DNA of 64,000 nucleotides. Origin: Adiantum capillus-veneris (lineage: Eukaryota; Streptophyta; Polypodiopsida; Polypodiales; Pteridaceae). Positions within the stretch are counted from its first letter, which is position 1, and every line of letters begins with the position of its first letter. This document shows, piece after piece, positions 10,815 through 22,348 of this stretch. The notes under the pieces were generated by a model, which was not told where the DNA came from, ran no database searches, and saw nothing but the letters and a program-made list of their open reading frames with translations. Location of the stretch: assembly GCA_014529385.2 (NCBI GenBank), contig CM043959.1:16307309-16371308 (forward strand), written 5' to 3'. The position numbers and the translations under genes were made by a program.

Positions 10815-13024
10815 GGTAGGGGCAAAAGAGCATCCCCCCTCCCAATTTGTAGTGGAGTCCTGGACGTCGTGAATATCATCCCAATCCTCCTTCATAAGCT
10901 CATCCTCATGCGTAGATCCTCCTGCCTCTCCAAGCACCTCTGCCTCTGCCTCCATCTCCCACTATAGAAAGGGATCTGTCACTTTGGATGCTGACTTGCA
11001 AAGCATTCTTAAGTTTGCACTGACAAAAACAAGGTCATTTGCTTTCTCCACTCCAAGTCGGTTTCTCTTTCTAGATGCAATGTGGTTATATCCACTCCAC
11101 AATTGCTCCAAGCAAGAGGAGCTAACCGCTTGGCTGAGAATGCGGATGGCAAGTCGTTGAAGATCGGGACCATCTGAACCATTTTCTTGCCACCACAAGA
11201 CAGAGGAAATCTTGGTGCGATCAATTTGGGCATCGGTTGTCCCAAATGATCCTCATATATCCCTGTAAAATGCAAGTTGATCCTTTATCTTGCATTGCAT
11301 GTCACGTTCAAGGTGAAGCTTCTTCAAGATGGTGTTCCAATGTGTATTTACCTCCGAATCATGCTCCTGCCTTGCACCTTGGAACTCTAGGTCCAACACA
11401 AAAGCTGCAGCATGAAGAGGTGAACTATAGGCATTCCACCTGCTACTGCAAAGCTCTTTGATTTCTTCGAGCCTATCTGGGTCCTGCTCATACTCTTCAA
11501 GGGCCTCGACCATGCGATCCATTGCTTCATAGACCTTGCCAATGCAAGGTTGCATACCATCCATCACTCTAAGCAAGTGGATCACAGGTTTCACCATTTT
11601 GTCAATACTCTTTAGGGACTCCCAAAACTCGGGATCCTCCACCTTCCTTGTACAAATGATCCCTGCGACTGTACTTGCATGGGTAGTTTGAGCAATCACT
11701 GTACTGATGAAGAGCTGTCGCACTGCACTTTTGACACTCTACAAAGCGGCTCACCATTAGATAGTTGTAGGCGAAGCGGGTCTCACAATACTTTAGAGGC
11801 ACTTTGCCCCCCGACCGCTTTAAGAACTCAGCTCGAGGTATGTTGTGGTTGTTGATGACACCAACCACCTTGGACGTGGATGCAATGAGAGGCTCTATCC
11901 AAGGTAGTTTGCCGAAATCCTTCAAGAGATTGTTAAGGCAATGTGCCATGCAAAAAGACACCATGGTGTGAGGATAAGTGCCTTCCAAAATAGCTCCGAC
12001 TGCCCTGTTTGATGCCTCCCCATCGATGACCAAATCTATCACAAGGTCCGACCCAATGGTCTCTACGGCGGAGGCCCACTCACTCGCAAGAACATCTGCT
12101 GATTTTCCTGTCTCTATGGCGTCATGGGAGTGGGCAAAATACATCTCCCCTTTGGAATAGGCAACAATGCCATGGATGGACCTCCTGCTAGTGTCGCTCC
12201 ATCCATCCGCAATGAGGGTCACGCCATACTTCATCCATTGCCTCTTCATGTTGAGGGTTGACATCTCCACAACGGCCTTCTCTCTATCGAGTGGAGTTAG
12301 TACGGAGGGCCTCGGAAGAGGGTGGCACGTAACATGTCCCATACTCTCCAATCCTCATGCACATGGTCTTGAAGTACTCCGACCTAGACATTGCACACAA
12401 GAGATATTAGTATTTACTATTTAATTGAGAATGAGAATCAAGATGATTGATTGTATGAAAATTTGAAAATGATAGTAAGTCTTACCGAGCCTTTATGAAG
12501 GGCATGTGATCGTGATAGAAAAAGCGGGCAACACTTATATCCACATCCTCCTTTCTTTTTGGATCCGAAGTGGTATGTAGGGTGCGTTGTTGAGATTTGG
12601 GAGTGGAGACCGGAGTAGTATTAAGCATTAAAAATGCCGATAGAAATGATGTCGCCGCCGTCTCCGTCGTTGTCGCATTGCTATCACCACCAACCGATGA
12701 AGGTGTAGAAGAGGGAAAAACCAAGTTGTTGGGGTCGATTGCGGGACGCTTAGGCCTTGCTGCTTCTTTCTCTTCTTTGTTGGCTTTCATGGCGGCATCC
12801 TTGGCTTCAAATTCCTTCAACCGTTGCTCATTGACGGCCTTGCATATTGCTTCTTGTTGTCCATCAAGCTTAAGGAGGCGAGCACGGACTTTGGTTGTAC
12901 AGGATTGTCGTTCGAAGCCGCATAGTTTGCACTTCCATGCGCATGCACCACCGGACTTTCCCAACACTCGAGAATGCACTTCATCCCACCACGATGCTTC
13001 GTCCTTCTTCTTCTTGGCACCCAA
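10815..13024 (-). pseudogene. hAT transposase of the complete element, frameshifted
   Basis: The start at 13024 (MGAKKKKDEASWWDEV) gives a BED-type finger (WKCKLCGFERQSCTTKV). Exon 1 runs to about 12487, where a GTAAGA donor begins an intron that ends at a TCTAG acceptor near 12390. Exon 2 (SEYFKTMCMRIGEYG) leads to the DUF659/catalytic core (YGVTLIADGWSD, then VIDLVIDGEASN). CMAHCLNNLLKDFGKLPW, the VYEAMDRMVEAL block and a dimerisation domain (RLAIRILSQ, NRLGVEKANDLVF) follow. Frameshifts lie near 12300, 11725 and 11200, and a TAG near 10961 precedes an acidic tail that stays in frame. It is related to the 4.0-7.9 kb transposase but clearly a different copy or lineage. Confidence 0.85.
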
Positions 13025-13089
13025 GGGATCACGTTCACTTGATGCGAAAGCTTACACCATAAGTGATGAGACTCCAAAGAGGAAGGAAT

Positions 13090-13091
<2 letters not shown>

Positions 13092-13160
<69 letters not shown>
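13092..13160 (+). repeat. (GA)n run joined to a 36-base poly-G
   Basis: A GA run from about 13092 passes directly into 36 consecutive G residues (13125-13160). It lies 5' of the hAT transposase start, inside the element. Such a G-run can form quadruplexes and is prone to replication and sequencing slippage, so the exact length is uncertain. Confidence 0.95.
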
Positions 13161-13161
<1 letters not shown>

Positions 13162-13589
13162 TGATGGCGCGGTAGAGAGTGATGGAGAGGTGGAGTCTTG
13201 ATTCTTGAATCTCAAGCTTGAGCCTTGAGGCTTAAATCCTTGAGGCCCAAGGGAGAGAAGAGAGGTGATGAATGAGAGAGATGGAGAGATGGAGAAGTGG
13301 AGCTTGAGGGAGAAGTGGAGCGGCAACTTGCAAGCGTCAAGCTTGAGCCTTGAGGCTTAAAGCCTTGAGACCCAAGGGAGGGAGAGAGAGTGCCTTGGGA
13401 GAGAGAAAGTGCCTTGCCCAATGCCTTGGTTGAAGTTGGCCCTTGACTCTTGAGAGAGGAAAGGTAAGTTGAGGGGCTTGCTTCATTGCCTAGGGCCTTG
13501 GATTATTATATAGGGAAGATCCCCCGTTCAAATTTCAAAAGAACTCATTCGTTTGTTTTTTTCCAGCCGACGGATTTTTTTAGAAAAAA

Positions 13590-13750
13590 ACGTTGCACCA
13601 GGCCGTTCGTTCCGCTCGTTCCAGGGTCTGTTCCGGTGACGTTCCGATAGGCATCCCAAAAACACGGGGTTTCCGTTCCGAGTGCCCAACCCCCTAGGGA
13701 ACGCGTTCCGGGAGTGGGAGGGGCCGTTCCGCCCGTTCCCTGTTACTCTA
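13590..13750 (-). repeat. hAT right terminus and subterminal CGTTCC array
   Basis: About nine CGTTCC/GTTCCG motifs precede the terminal CCCGTTCCCTGTTACTCTA. This mirrors the left end in inverted orientation. Confidence 0.8.
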
Positions 13751-13758
13751 ACATCACT

Positions 13759-14734
13759 GTGTACATAGCAAGTCCGTAGGCATCAAACGGAAAGTTGTGA
13801 ATCGAGATAAAACTAGGCATATGGCCAAATGAAAAAGACTGAAGGCCAAGGTTAAAAACCTCTCCTAGAGAAAAAGAAAAAGTGCCCTGGCAAGCTAAAT
13901 AAAGAGAGGATAGCAATAGCCTATGAAAGATAGGCGCTTCAACAAAAAGCCCATTCGGCAACTGTAAATCAAGAACTAGAGCCACCAAAAGCCACCAGAG
14001 GTAAAGATGACAGTGAGCAACTACGAGAAGCTCGGTGCCAAACAAAGCCTGCCAGGTGGTAAAATCTGGTAGCAAAAGGTAATGGAGGAACAAGAGAGAG
14101 CAGTTGGGGACAAAGGTAACGGACATCACCAAGAGACTTTGACAGGATGGCACAAGGTGGGTAACAGAGCACTGCACAGGAGCACACAAGGAGCTTTCAT
14201 CCAAAAGAGCGAGCAGTTTACTTGCTGAGGTGGCTCTTGAAGACCATAACTAAAGAGAGATCTCCAGGGAGACAATGCAAGAGGCTCTAAAAGCTGGGTC
14301 CAAGTGAAAACCATCCAAAAAGTCCTAGAAGAACGAGGAGAGAGAAAACAAACAAGCAAAAACAAAAAACAAAAGCATTACATAGAAAAAAACAAAAACA
14401 CTGACATGCATCCAAGCATACACGCACTCACACCCCCCCGGAAGAAAGCCCTCAAAGGGCACACACTTGTGCGCATGCACACGCACACACACTAAAAGAT
14501 ACAATCAAGAAAGAAACAAAAAAGGAGCAAAAAGAAAACAAACCCAAAACAAGCAAGGCATTGACAAAGCAGTTGGATCCACTCAGGGAGAAACTGCCAA
14601 GGAGCCTGCCACACCATGACGAGAGCTGGTGTGGAAGGCGAGGTCCCGCAAGCAACCTTCTCGAGGCATAGACAGTGATTTTGATGGGCTTCATGTTGAT
14701 GGATAATAGGCGGCACATCCAAAAGAACGAATGT
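13759..14734. other. Non-coding stretch between hAT and MITE
   Basis: No gene is recognised. Minus-strand frames of up to 153 codons exist but are Leu/Ser/Phe-rich and show no family motif. Confidence 0.5.
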
Positions 14735-14742
14735 GATAGAAG

Positions 14743-14916
14743 CATAGTAACAGGGAATGGCCGTTTTCAAGTCTCCGTTCCCCGTTCCCATTCCAAGTTC
14801 CCGTTCCGAATCCCTGTTCCGTGTTTCAAACGTGAGTACCCGTAACAGGGAATGGCATTTTGTTCCACGTTCCCGTTCCCCGTTCCCATTCCGGTTTCTC
14901 GTTCCTGATAACTATG
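14743..14916. mobile_element. 174-bp hAT MITE with perfect 8-bp target duplication
   Basis: The ends are CATAGTAACAGGG on the left and CCTGATAACTATG on the right, an imperfect inverted repeat. Perfect duplications GATAGAAG flank it at 14735-14742 and 14917-14924. The inside is packed with CGTTCC-type repeats, and the GTAACAGGGAATGGC end motif recurs at 14842, so it looks like two end fragments fused. Ends and repeats match the 10203-13750 hAT element, making that family the likely source of transposase. Confidence 0.92.
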
Positions 14917-15067
14917 GATAGAAGAGGAGAGGGGATCTGTAAACCTTAAGCGACCACCGTAGTTAAAAGTACGGTGGTTACTCAAGATGGGGAGTCGTTC
15001 ATCACAATGAAAAATCAATCCAATGCGTCCCAAGACCACCACGTGGAGGTTGCTTCCCTCGAGACCA

Positions 15068-15071
<4 letters not shown>

Positions 15072-15155
<84 letters not shown>
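15072..15155 (+). repeat. (TC)42 microsatellite
   Basis: An 84-bp perfect TC dinucleotide run lies about 150 bp right of the MITE. Confidence 0.98.
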
Positions 15156-15157
<2 letters not shown>

Positions 15158-15370
15158 GCCTTCCAAATTTTGTAGATCCCCTCATTTTGTGCCTTCTCTT
15201 GTACTAAGCGACACTCCTCTTGCCACATCTTTGCAAATCGAGGCGATCACCACGACCGGTTGCTCTTGGAGATTCCACATCCGAAGGTGGTGGTTGTCCA
15301 TCATCGAAGGCAAGAGGTTGCACAACTATTGTTGTCACCTATTCATCCATCTTCCACTGGCACTTCCAAG

Positions 15371-15392
15371 ACACACACACATACATACATAC

Positions 15393-15432
<40 letters not shown>

Positions 15433-15450
15433 ATACACACACACATATAT
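15371..15450 (+). repeat. Compound CA/TA/TG microsatellite
   Basis: AC repeats pass into ATAC, TA, GT and then AC again, so the tract is partly self-complementary and can fold into a hairpin. Confidence 0.93.
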
Positions 15451-15547
15451 ATGCACGTACGCATATGTGTGAAATATTTGTGTTTATGAAAATGCATGGC
15501 TTCTGTATTATGTAAAAATGTGTATGTGTGTGTGTGTATACATATAT

Positions 15548-16300
15548 AAAGCCATGTAGGATCTACCTACAGCAAAACCATCAGCTAAGATTCATTGTGG
15601 CAACTTAACCTTGGCGCTCAGTGTTCTCAGCTATATCAAGCATGTGGGCTTGCGTATTATGCAAGTGAAGCATGATCCAAAAGAATCACACATAGGTGGA
15701 GATAGCGAGCATCTTCTTGCTCTCATCTCCTTTCTGTTGACTCTTGCCCCCTTTTTGCACGGATGCATAAAGACCCACTCCACCAAAATTGAGACCAAAT
15801 TCTCTCATATGTTGTACATGCATACAATACTTCAGTCCCATCCTCTACCAAATTTAACCCTTTTCGCACACTACATGGACAATATCCTCAATTACTCTAT
15901 GTCCTTCACACATTAGAGATTCAACCCATAGGGCTGATGCAATCGATTAATTGCATTATTTGCAACAAGTTCAACCTTTACAACAATGTGTGCTCCTCCG
16001 CAATCTCCAACGAGCACGATAACACCAAAAAAAAGCAATATGACAATCGTCAACTTCCCATGGAATACGTCCTACTTCAACAATTTCTAATCACCACTAC
16101 TCATGTCACTCACATCAAGCCCTACCACGTCAATAGTTCACTTAACAAGCAAGTGTGGCATAATAGCTACGTGGATCAAGCCATGTAGGTTTTACCCAAA
16201 ACCATCAACTCAATGTCTTGTAACACCCTAACCTTGGCACTGAGTATTCTCAATTATATCGAGCATGTGGACCAACATATTGAGCAAGTGAAGCCAAATA
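15548..16300 (+). repeat. Pair of diverged direct repeats ~630 bp apart
   Basis: The segment 15548-15665 (AAGCCATGTAGG ... ATGCAAGTGAAG) recurs at 16178-16295 (AAGCCATGTAGG ... GAGCAAGTGAAG). Both copies share CTCA(A/G)..TATATC(A/G)AGCATGTGG. No coding signal or clear LTR termini are visible. It may be a tandem duplication or the remains of a small element. Confidence 0.7.
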
Positions 16301-18003
16301 CAAGAGAGTCTCACAATACATACCTTTTAAAAATCCAAATAAATGAAGATACACCTTTTAACCAATTGAGCAAAGCGCAAGGTATAGACTCGTGATAGTC
16401 ACCAATAAGACAATATAACCATCAACTCCATCATGCATAGTGTTGACGAAATACTACCACATCTCTACTCAAGTCATCAATGCCCAATAGAGGGTGAATA
16501 AATATGCTCACACACATTCAACACAGAGAAAAGAGCATACATCAATAAAATGATCTGCGTATTAAGTTTCTTCCATAATTCTAACGATGCAAGGCAGGGT
16601 CAAGCCATAATGAATCCTTGCACTAGAAGAAGCATTAAATAGATATTCTAACATAGTTGATAGAGCATCCTAAACAGTTGAAGATAGAAAAAAATAACAC
16701 AATATGAATTGTTCGTAAATCTCTCTCTACCATGATGTCTCTATCAACATCTCTCTATGAATAATGTTAGCAGCCTATCCTTATCCATGGACCTAGACAA
16801 AAAAGGTAGCATGACATCTTGTCGAACGCCTTACTTTGATCTTGGACATCGAAATGAATCCAACTTCTTGAGCTGAAATTCTTAGCTTCTTCATGTAAAA
16901 GCCTTTGATGTCACATTGGCAATAAGATCTTCAAATTTTGCAATAGTTGCACCAACCCCGCACTTGAGAATTGAACTATTACTCTTCAAGAATGGAGTGA
17001 TACAAATTGGGGTCGTAACAAATATCCTAAGATCTCTTGCACATATCCTCGCAATAGGATCAAAAACTAATTCTTGTTGTGCTATCAATAAAAACATTTG
17101 GTTGAGGCATTCACTTTACAAGCTAGGCTTTTTACATCAGAGCTTGGTTATCCACTCAAACAGCCAAGGTTGGTTGCTATTGCACGCGATCCGGCAAGTC
17201 AATCTAGGACCATGGTCCTCGGCACATGAGAGATACATTAGCATATTTTTCAGACGATGGTTTAGGATGGCACCGCTTGTTAGGGAAATGGTATTGGATG
17301 GTACCACTCACTTGGCATAGAGGCCTACAGCAGTAAAATGACATTTCCACGAAGCCTCTTTCCAGACAATTGCCTAGCGATCACTCCTACTCATTCCGCA
17401 TACAAGCACTAAGAAGGAATGTTAACCTATCCTGCATTCTCTTGTAGCATCCGCTTGTATCTCGCAAGAGTTTTGGTAAGGAATGAGGGCTGTTTTGGGG
17501 CTGCGTGCTGCCTCATCTAAAGATAAAGACCATGCATAAGAACGCTGAGGGGCTAGCGGGTGGGCTGATGCATTTTTCCATTGTAATCTGGCATTTCTTT
17601 AACTGAGGGGACTATTTCAACCTGTCAACAGACTCCTAGTTACATGCCCATTTATATGCATTTATGGGCTGATATGGAGAGTGGGGCAGTTTAAGAAGCA
17701 CTATTACGAGAGTCCCCCCTCGCAGTATTGTACTCATCGTGTGAGCACTTGACCCACCCTTTTCATAGCCGCAATCGTCTCTCCACACCCTCTAACTTGA
17801 AGCACTCAACCGCTTGGTTGGTTAACCCATCTCTCTGTTAACATCTGTGATCACTCAGCTTTGTATCAGCAAAGTGCAACTTTTGCTGACCTATTTATGT
17901 ACATATGTATACATACACACGTCTGTATGTGCACAAATGTAAGTATGTATCTACACATAAACCTTTAATAAGATTATGCAGATGTTGATTGCACGTGATG
18001 CAA
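16301..18003. other. Region downstream of the CCCH exon; no exon recognised
   Basis: On the minus strand this region follows the CCCH zinc-finger exon and should hold its intron and later exons. I searched for a continuation after the third finger and found no convincing one. A 68-codon minus frame at 16891-17097 has no recognised motif. A second exon may lie further away or be lost. Confidence 0.4.
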
Positions 18004-19038
18004 TTATTCAGACACAAACACCAAAAGAACCAAGTACACCATACCAGAACTTCCATGAACAAAGTGGCATTTTTGCCCAAAAGGACAATGACCCGTTGTC
18101 TCCCACTTGTTGCAAACTCGAGATTTCCAAGTTGATGACCGCTCGCTTGGGCCACCAGCACTCATTCCACCATTTCCTTGACTGGTCATCGGTCCCAAAC
18201 TAATAGCATTGCTCTCTCTCAAAATCCTGCCCTGAGAAACTTGGTCATCATGCATGAAAATACATCTATCTCCATATGGGCAGCCATCTTCAGTATAGAA
18301 CTTTCTACAAGGACGTGGAGTCTTGTGGAATCTTTGTGAGTCTCCTTGATTCACTGCTCCATTAGGCTCTGCAACAACTTGAATTTGATTAGTGGTACTT
18401 CCACGTGAAGCTCGTTCTGCTTCTTGGGCTGCTACCATTTCTTCCCACCCGGGGGGAGGCTTCCTCAGCTCTTCCATACCATGGGCGAAATTGCAGTTTG
18501 AGTTGTAAGGGCATGTTCCGGCCCGAAACTTGCAGCAGAGCTTGGTTTTGAAGAAAATGCTACCTGTGCCCTTGCTTTTGCCCATACTACCATTCGCAAG
18601 TGAGGAGTCAATAAGAGCAGAGCCCATTTCAGATAGTTCTCCTGAGAAAGAATTGCTGCCTCGTGCACTGTTCTGCTTCTGGAGAAGGCCGCCACCATTA
18701 GCAGCCCTAGATGAACCTTGAAACTCGGTCATATCAGAGGCTTGGGCATCATGAACGGAGGTAGGTAAGAGAGCAGGATCGCCGGAAGAATCACCTCTTG
18801 CAGAAAAAGAAGCTGGAGAGCAATCACCGGAAGCAGCGCGAGCTCGCTTCTCTGGAGGCCGAGGATGTCTGTGATGAGAATACTTGCGGTTTTTGCTCGA
18901 CCAATCTGAATCGTCGGCTTCATAATCTTCGTCCGACCAGCCTACCCTACTTTCACCGACGCCTCCTTCCCACAAAACTACGGTGTCGCCCGCCATAGCC
19001 ATGCCCGCTGCGAGCTCGGCGGCGGCGGTGGTATCCAT
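18004..19038 (-). CDS. Triple CCCH zinc-finger protein, first exon
   Basis: The open frame starts at ATG 19038 (MDTTAAAELAAGMAMAG). It has an acidic segment (SDEDYEADDSDW), a basic stretch (PPEKRARA) and three CCCH fingers: C168-C176-C182-H186, C244-C253-C259-H263 and C309-C318-C324-H328. The first finger is spaced C-x7-C-x5-C-x3-H and the others C-x8-C-x5-C-x3-H. Such fingers bind RNA, and this arrangement, including RKPPPGWEEMV after finger 1, is typical of a plant CCCH subfamily. The frame runs to a stop at 18004, but the last hydrophobic residues look like intron: a GTATGG donor at 18044 follows HGSSG, so exon 1 probably ends at 18045. This is the only host gene here with full-length, unbroken domains. 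The exact member is not assigned. Confidence 0.88.
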   Translation of the reverse strand: MDTTAAAELAAGMAMAGDTVVLWEGGVGESRVGWSDEDYEADDSDWSSKNRKYSHHRHPRPPEKRARAASGDCSPASFSARGDSSGDPALLPTSVHDAQASDMTEFQGSSRAANGGGLLQKQNSARGSNSFSGELSEMGSALIDSSLANGSMGKSKGTGSIFFKTKLCCKFRAGTCPYNSNCNFAHGMEELRKPPPGWEEMVAAQEAERASRGSTTNQIQVVAEPNGAVNQGDSQRFHKTPRPCRKFYTEDGCPYGDRCIFMHDDQVSQGRILRESNAISLGPMTSQGNGGMSAGGPSERSSTWKSRVCNKWETTGHCPFGQKCHFVHGSSGMVYLVLLVFVSE

Positions 19039-22000
19039 TCTCTCTTTCTTTCTAGGTTTTTAGTTAAAACTGCCGCGGGAAACTTCTGTACATTCGTTAG
19101 AATAGTTTCATACCTGGTCTTGATGGTGGGCGGAAAAAAGTCAAGTATTCAGCTTGCAGTTGCCATGAGACAAATACATTGTAGGGGAATTTGGAAAGCA
19201 AGCATTAGAGGGTGCTCAATCGCTATACTTTGTGTATAGACTATTAGGCCTTACTTCTTGGCCGCGGCAATGCGCGGGTCACATACTCAGTAAACTAGTA
19301 AACATAGGCATTCCTACATGTATGTAAAACCTCAATTCTAATATTCTCACATCCTCAAGTTACTCAAAAGTCTCCCAATGACTCCTCACATGCCCCTCAG
19401 CATCATAGAACTAATCTATTTGCATTCTTTTAATAGGGTAGAAGACCCAATATAGAAACGACGAAAGCAAGTGAGGCCAAGCTTGAGCTATGGTGGACGG
19501 ATTTGAGTTGTGAGAGGCGCAATAGAAGCGCAGCAAGAAGAGCTCCTTGACACAATTGGCAACTCCTCGAACAATGTTGTCCATACCTTTTCAGACCGAT
19601 TAGCACGACTCTCACAACAAATGCAACCATTTTAGCGATTTGGGATGTTCACGCACCAATTCTGAGCTGCCCACGGTTGCGTTCATACCAAAATTTGAAC
19701 TAGTGAAAACGATGCACATCAGCTATTTTACTCCAACGACTCACGCTCCATAATTTCAAAATTGGGGGGTGACATGGGTTACTACTAGAGCCTATCTCCT
19801 AACTAGCTCCTCTACCCTCGTCTCCTTATTGACTCATCTACCTTACTACAAAATGAAATAATCTTAGCCAATTCCACTGTCATATTCATACTGTAGCAAA
19901 AAGAAACCCTTGCAAGAATTTTGGAAGTGTCGATCTATGTTCTTGAATACTCTAACGAACCACGATAAAGGAAATAGCTATTTCCGAAGGTGTCGAGCTA
20001 GATCCTATATGCAATCCAAAACAAGGAAAGCATAGTGCCACCAACAAGGATTGCATTCGTGCTAATTTGTGAAAAGGGTGCTAACGTCCGATGCATAATT
20101 CTACCTGAACAAGGATCAAAGTTTAGCATGCTATCACACCAAATTTAGAGCATACTTGAAAAATAACTACTTGAAGAGGAGATCAATACAATGGTTCTTA
20201 GGCTACTACTAATACAGAGACGGTGAAACTCCACAATGGCTCTAGAAGATATGACAAAAGAAGTAGTTCTTGGTCAACGGTGGATGACACGATGCTAGTG
20301 CTACAGAGGAACTACAATGCTCCAAGTACAAAGCTTCGAATACAAGTATCGCTTGTGGAACAAGTTAAGACAAAGCCACATGAAACACCCTCAAAGTCAT
20401 GAGATTTGGTGCTATTAACCCCTAGCATTACCAAGGAAATGTACCAAGAGAGGGGCAAAGAAAAAGTGAAGCTTCACAATGCCTTCGACCCTCAAAGTCC
20501 CATATGTGTCTATGTTGATTGTAGGCATCTCCGCATCAGAGAAGCTAGAAAGGACACAATTTCACTCATGAGGCTCAAAGAATGGCTCACTACCCCAAGC
20601 TGAAAATGGGAAACTCAAGGTGTATCAACCAAAATATCCTTCCTTGTGAGCTCAAAAGAGAAAATAAAGAAAGTGTTCGTCCTAAAAAGTTATGTTCGAG
20701 TCAATGATCTAGTACAAAGAGAAGATTGAAACAAGATAGCAGGTATAGACAAGCACATGGGATGGATTGCTTCTCATTATAGTTTACAAGAGCAAGGCTA
20801 TTATGAAGGCAAAGATGGTTGTGGGTACCAAAACCGCATGTTACACCCTTTGCAGAAAGTCCAGTGGCAAACAAGGCATCAAAGGAACACCAGCCAAGGA
20901 AGGGTGTAAAGTCACATCAACCTACAAGAAAGCAACAACATTGAGATATCTCCACTCCTCGGAAGCTTGTCAACACAAAGTGATTTGGGTTCCAAATATT
21001 TACAACAAAGACATTGAACCAATGCCAACGTCTCTACTTCAAGAACTTACCATGACTCTCCAAAATATAGCGTTTAGAAGAATTGGGTACCAAAGAAGAA
21101 GACCCAACATGAAGACAGTTCATTAGTCTTTCTACATAATATTAAAGACTCTTTTTCATGGATTGTTCCTCGATATTTTTGCAATGCACAAGGTTTGACC
21201 ACCCCAAGCTAAGAGCCAATGCTACAAAAACCAGTATGCTTGTGTGTGCACACTAACTCTCATTAAATGCTATCATCTAGTGAGATTTTTCTATATAGTC
21301 GTCCTTTACAAAGCCTTATTTACATGAACAAAGGGAGCCTTGAGTGGACAAATGAACTCCAAACTTCATCAAGACCATATGAATGTGATGACCTAGTCAT
21401 GTTCTAGTTGCTTGCAGAGATGCTAGGATGGTACAAATTACAATTTATGCTACCTAGTGCTTTGCTCAAGAATTTGGTATGGTTTGACTGATAATGATTT
21501 CTAGAGTCTATTCCCCAAAATTTGGTGGCAAATGGATATGATGGAATCTGCAAATGCACACTTAATCGACACTACAATCTCTTTTGTGATGCTCTTTGAA
21601 TAGGGTTTTGATGCTCAAATGCTAATCCAAAGGCACGATTGTCATCCACATGCAGTAATTGACAATGTGGGTATATGCTTAGTTTTATGAAACATTCATA
21701 TGGCCCAAATCATAGTTCAATCCATATGGGCTACTAAAAGGGCTCATCGGTCCAAATGATTCCTTATGCTCTTGGCAATGCTTGTGCACAATTGTATGCC
21801 AAATGCAAGTTCTATGACTTCTTTTGCAATTTAGGCACTCTAACACACTAAATGGCGCTTATGATTAGATTTTATTGATCCAAATGATATAAAACTTCAC
21901 ATGCAAGATGTGCTTACATAGATGGATGCACTTGTGAAGTCAGATATGATTAGCTTTTATGATCCAAATGATATAAAACTTCATATTCAAGATGTGCTTA

Positions 22001-22122
22001 TATAGATAAATGCATCGGTGAAGTTGGATATGCAAGTGTGAAGCATGGTTCAAATCAAGATTCCGTCATTGGCCCAAATCTCAGTTTGTGCCAAGAGGGT
22101 TTTGAAAGCTCAATTTGGTAAT
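19039..22122. other. Upstream of the CCCH gene; no further gene recognised
   Basis: Just upstream of the start the minus strand is CT/GA-rich (AGAAAGAAAGAGAGA), a plausible 5' leader. Between 19.1 and 22.1 kb only short frames occur. The plus-strand frames at 20406-20603 and 20767-21126 (119 codons, containing KVIWVPNIYN) are not recognised. A diverged direct repeat of about 90 bp (GATTAG.TTTTATTGATCCAAATGATATAAAACTTCA-type) lies near 21865 and 21948. Confidence 0.4.
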
Positions 22123-22127
22123 TTTAG

Positions 22128-22348
22128 TGTCAAAGTTGACGATGCAGAAGTGTAGAGCCAAGAGAATGAATGAGAGAGAGAGAGAGAGTATCGAACCAAC
22201 CAACTAGGCAATGAATTGATGATTTATAGAATGGCTGCTATGTGCACATGATTTCCTTGCCTAGAATCTTGTCAAATAAGTAAAATAAATACCTAAATAT
22301 ATTGGGATCTCACTGGAATATTCAAACTAAGATGTTATAACTTCAACA
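22128..22348 (-). repeat. TRIM 3' LTR (minus orientation)
   Basis: This is a 221-bp LTR copy with a short GA run near 22170-22189. It is shorter than its partner because of a shorter microsatellite and the loss of sequence after GATTTATA. Confidence 0.9.

Larger units (their letters stand above)
10203..13750 (-). mobile_element. hAT DNA transposon with both termini
   Basis: The 3548-bp element is flanked by ACATCAAT (10195-10202) and ACATCACT (13751-13758), an 8-bp target duplication matching at 7 of 8 positions, as is typical for hAT. Its imperfect inverted ends are CCAAAGTTACCCGGAACGGG on the left and, read on the minus strand, TAGAGTAACAGGGAACGGG on the right. Subterminal arrays of GGAACG / CGTTCC follow inside each end. 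It encodes a minus-strand hAT transposase with several frameshifts, so it is probably immobile unless helped in trans. The termini match the MITE at 14743. Confidence 0.88.

Noticed and set aside
13743-14204. 153-codon minus-strand frame
   Set aside because: It is Leu/Ser/Phe-rich with no motif, overlaps the hAT terminus and lies between two mobile elements.
16891-17097. 68-codon minus frame as a possible second exon of the CCCH gene
   Set aside because: It has no sequence expected after the third finger, and I found no convincing splice link.
20767-21126. 119-codon plus-strand frame as a gene
   Set aside because: It is not recognised, has no neighbours or motif, and surrounding frames are random. 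A decayed element remnant is possible but unsupported.
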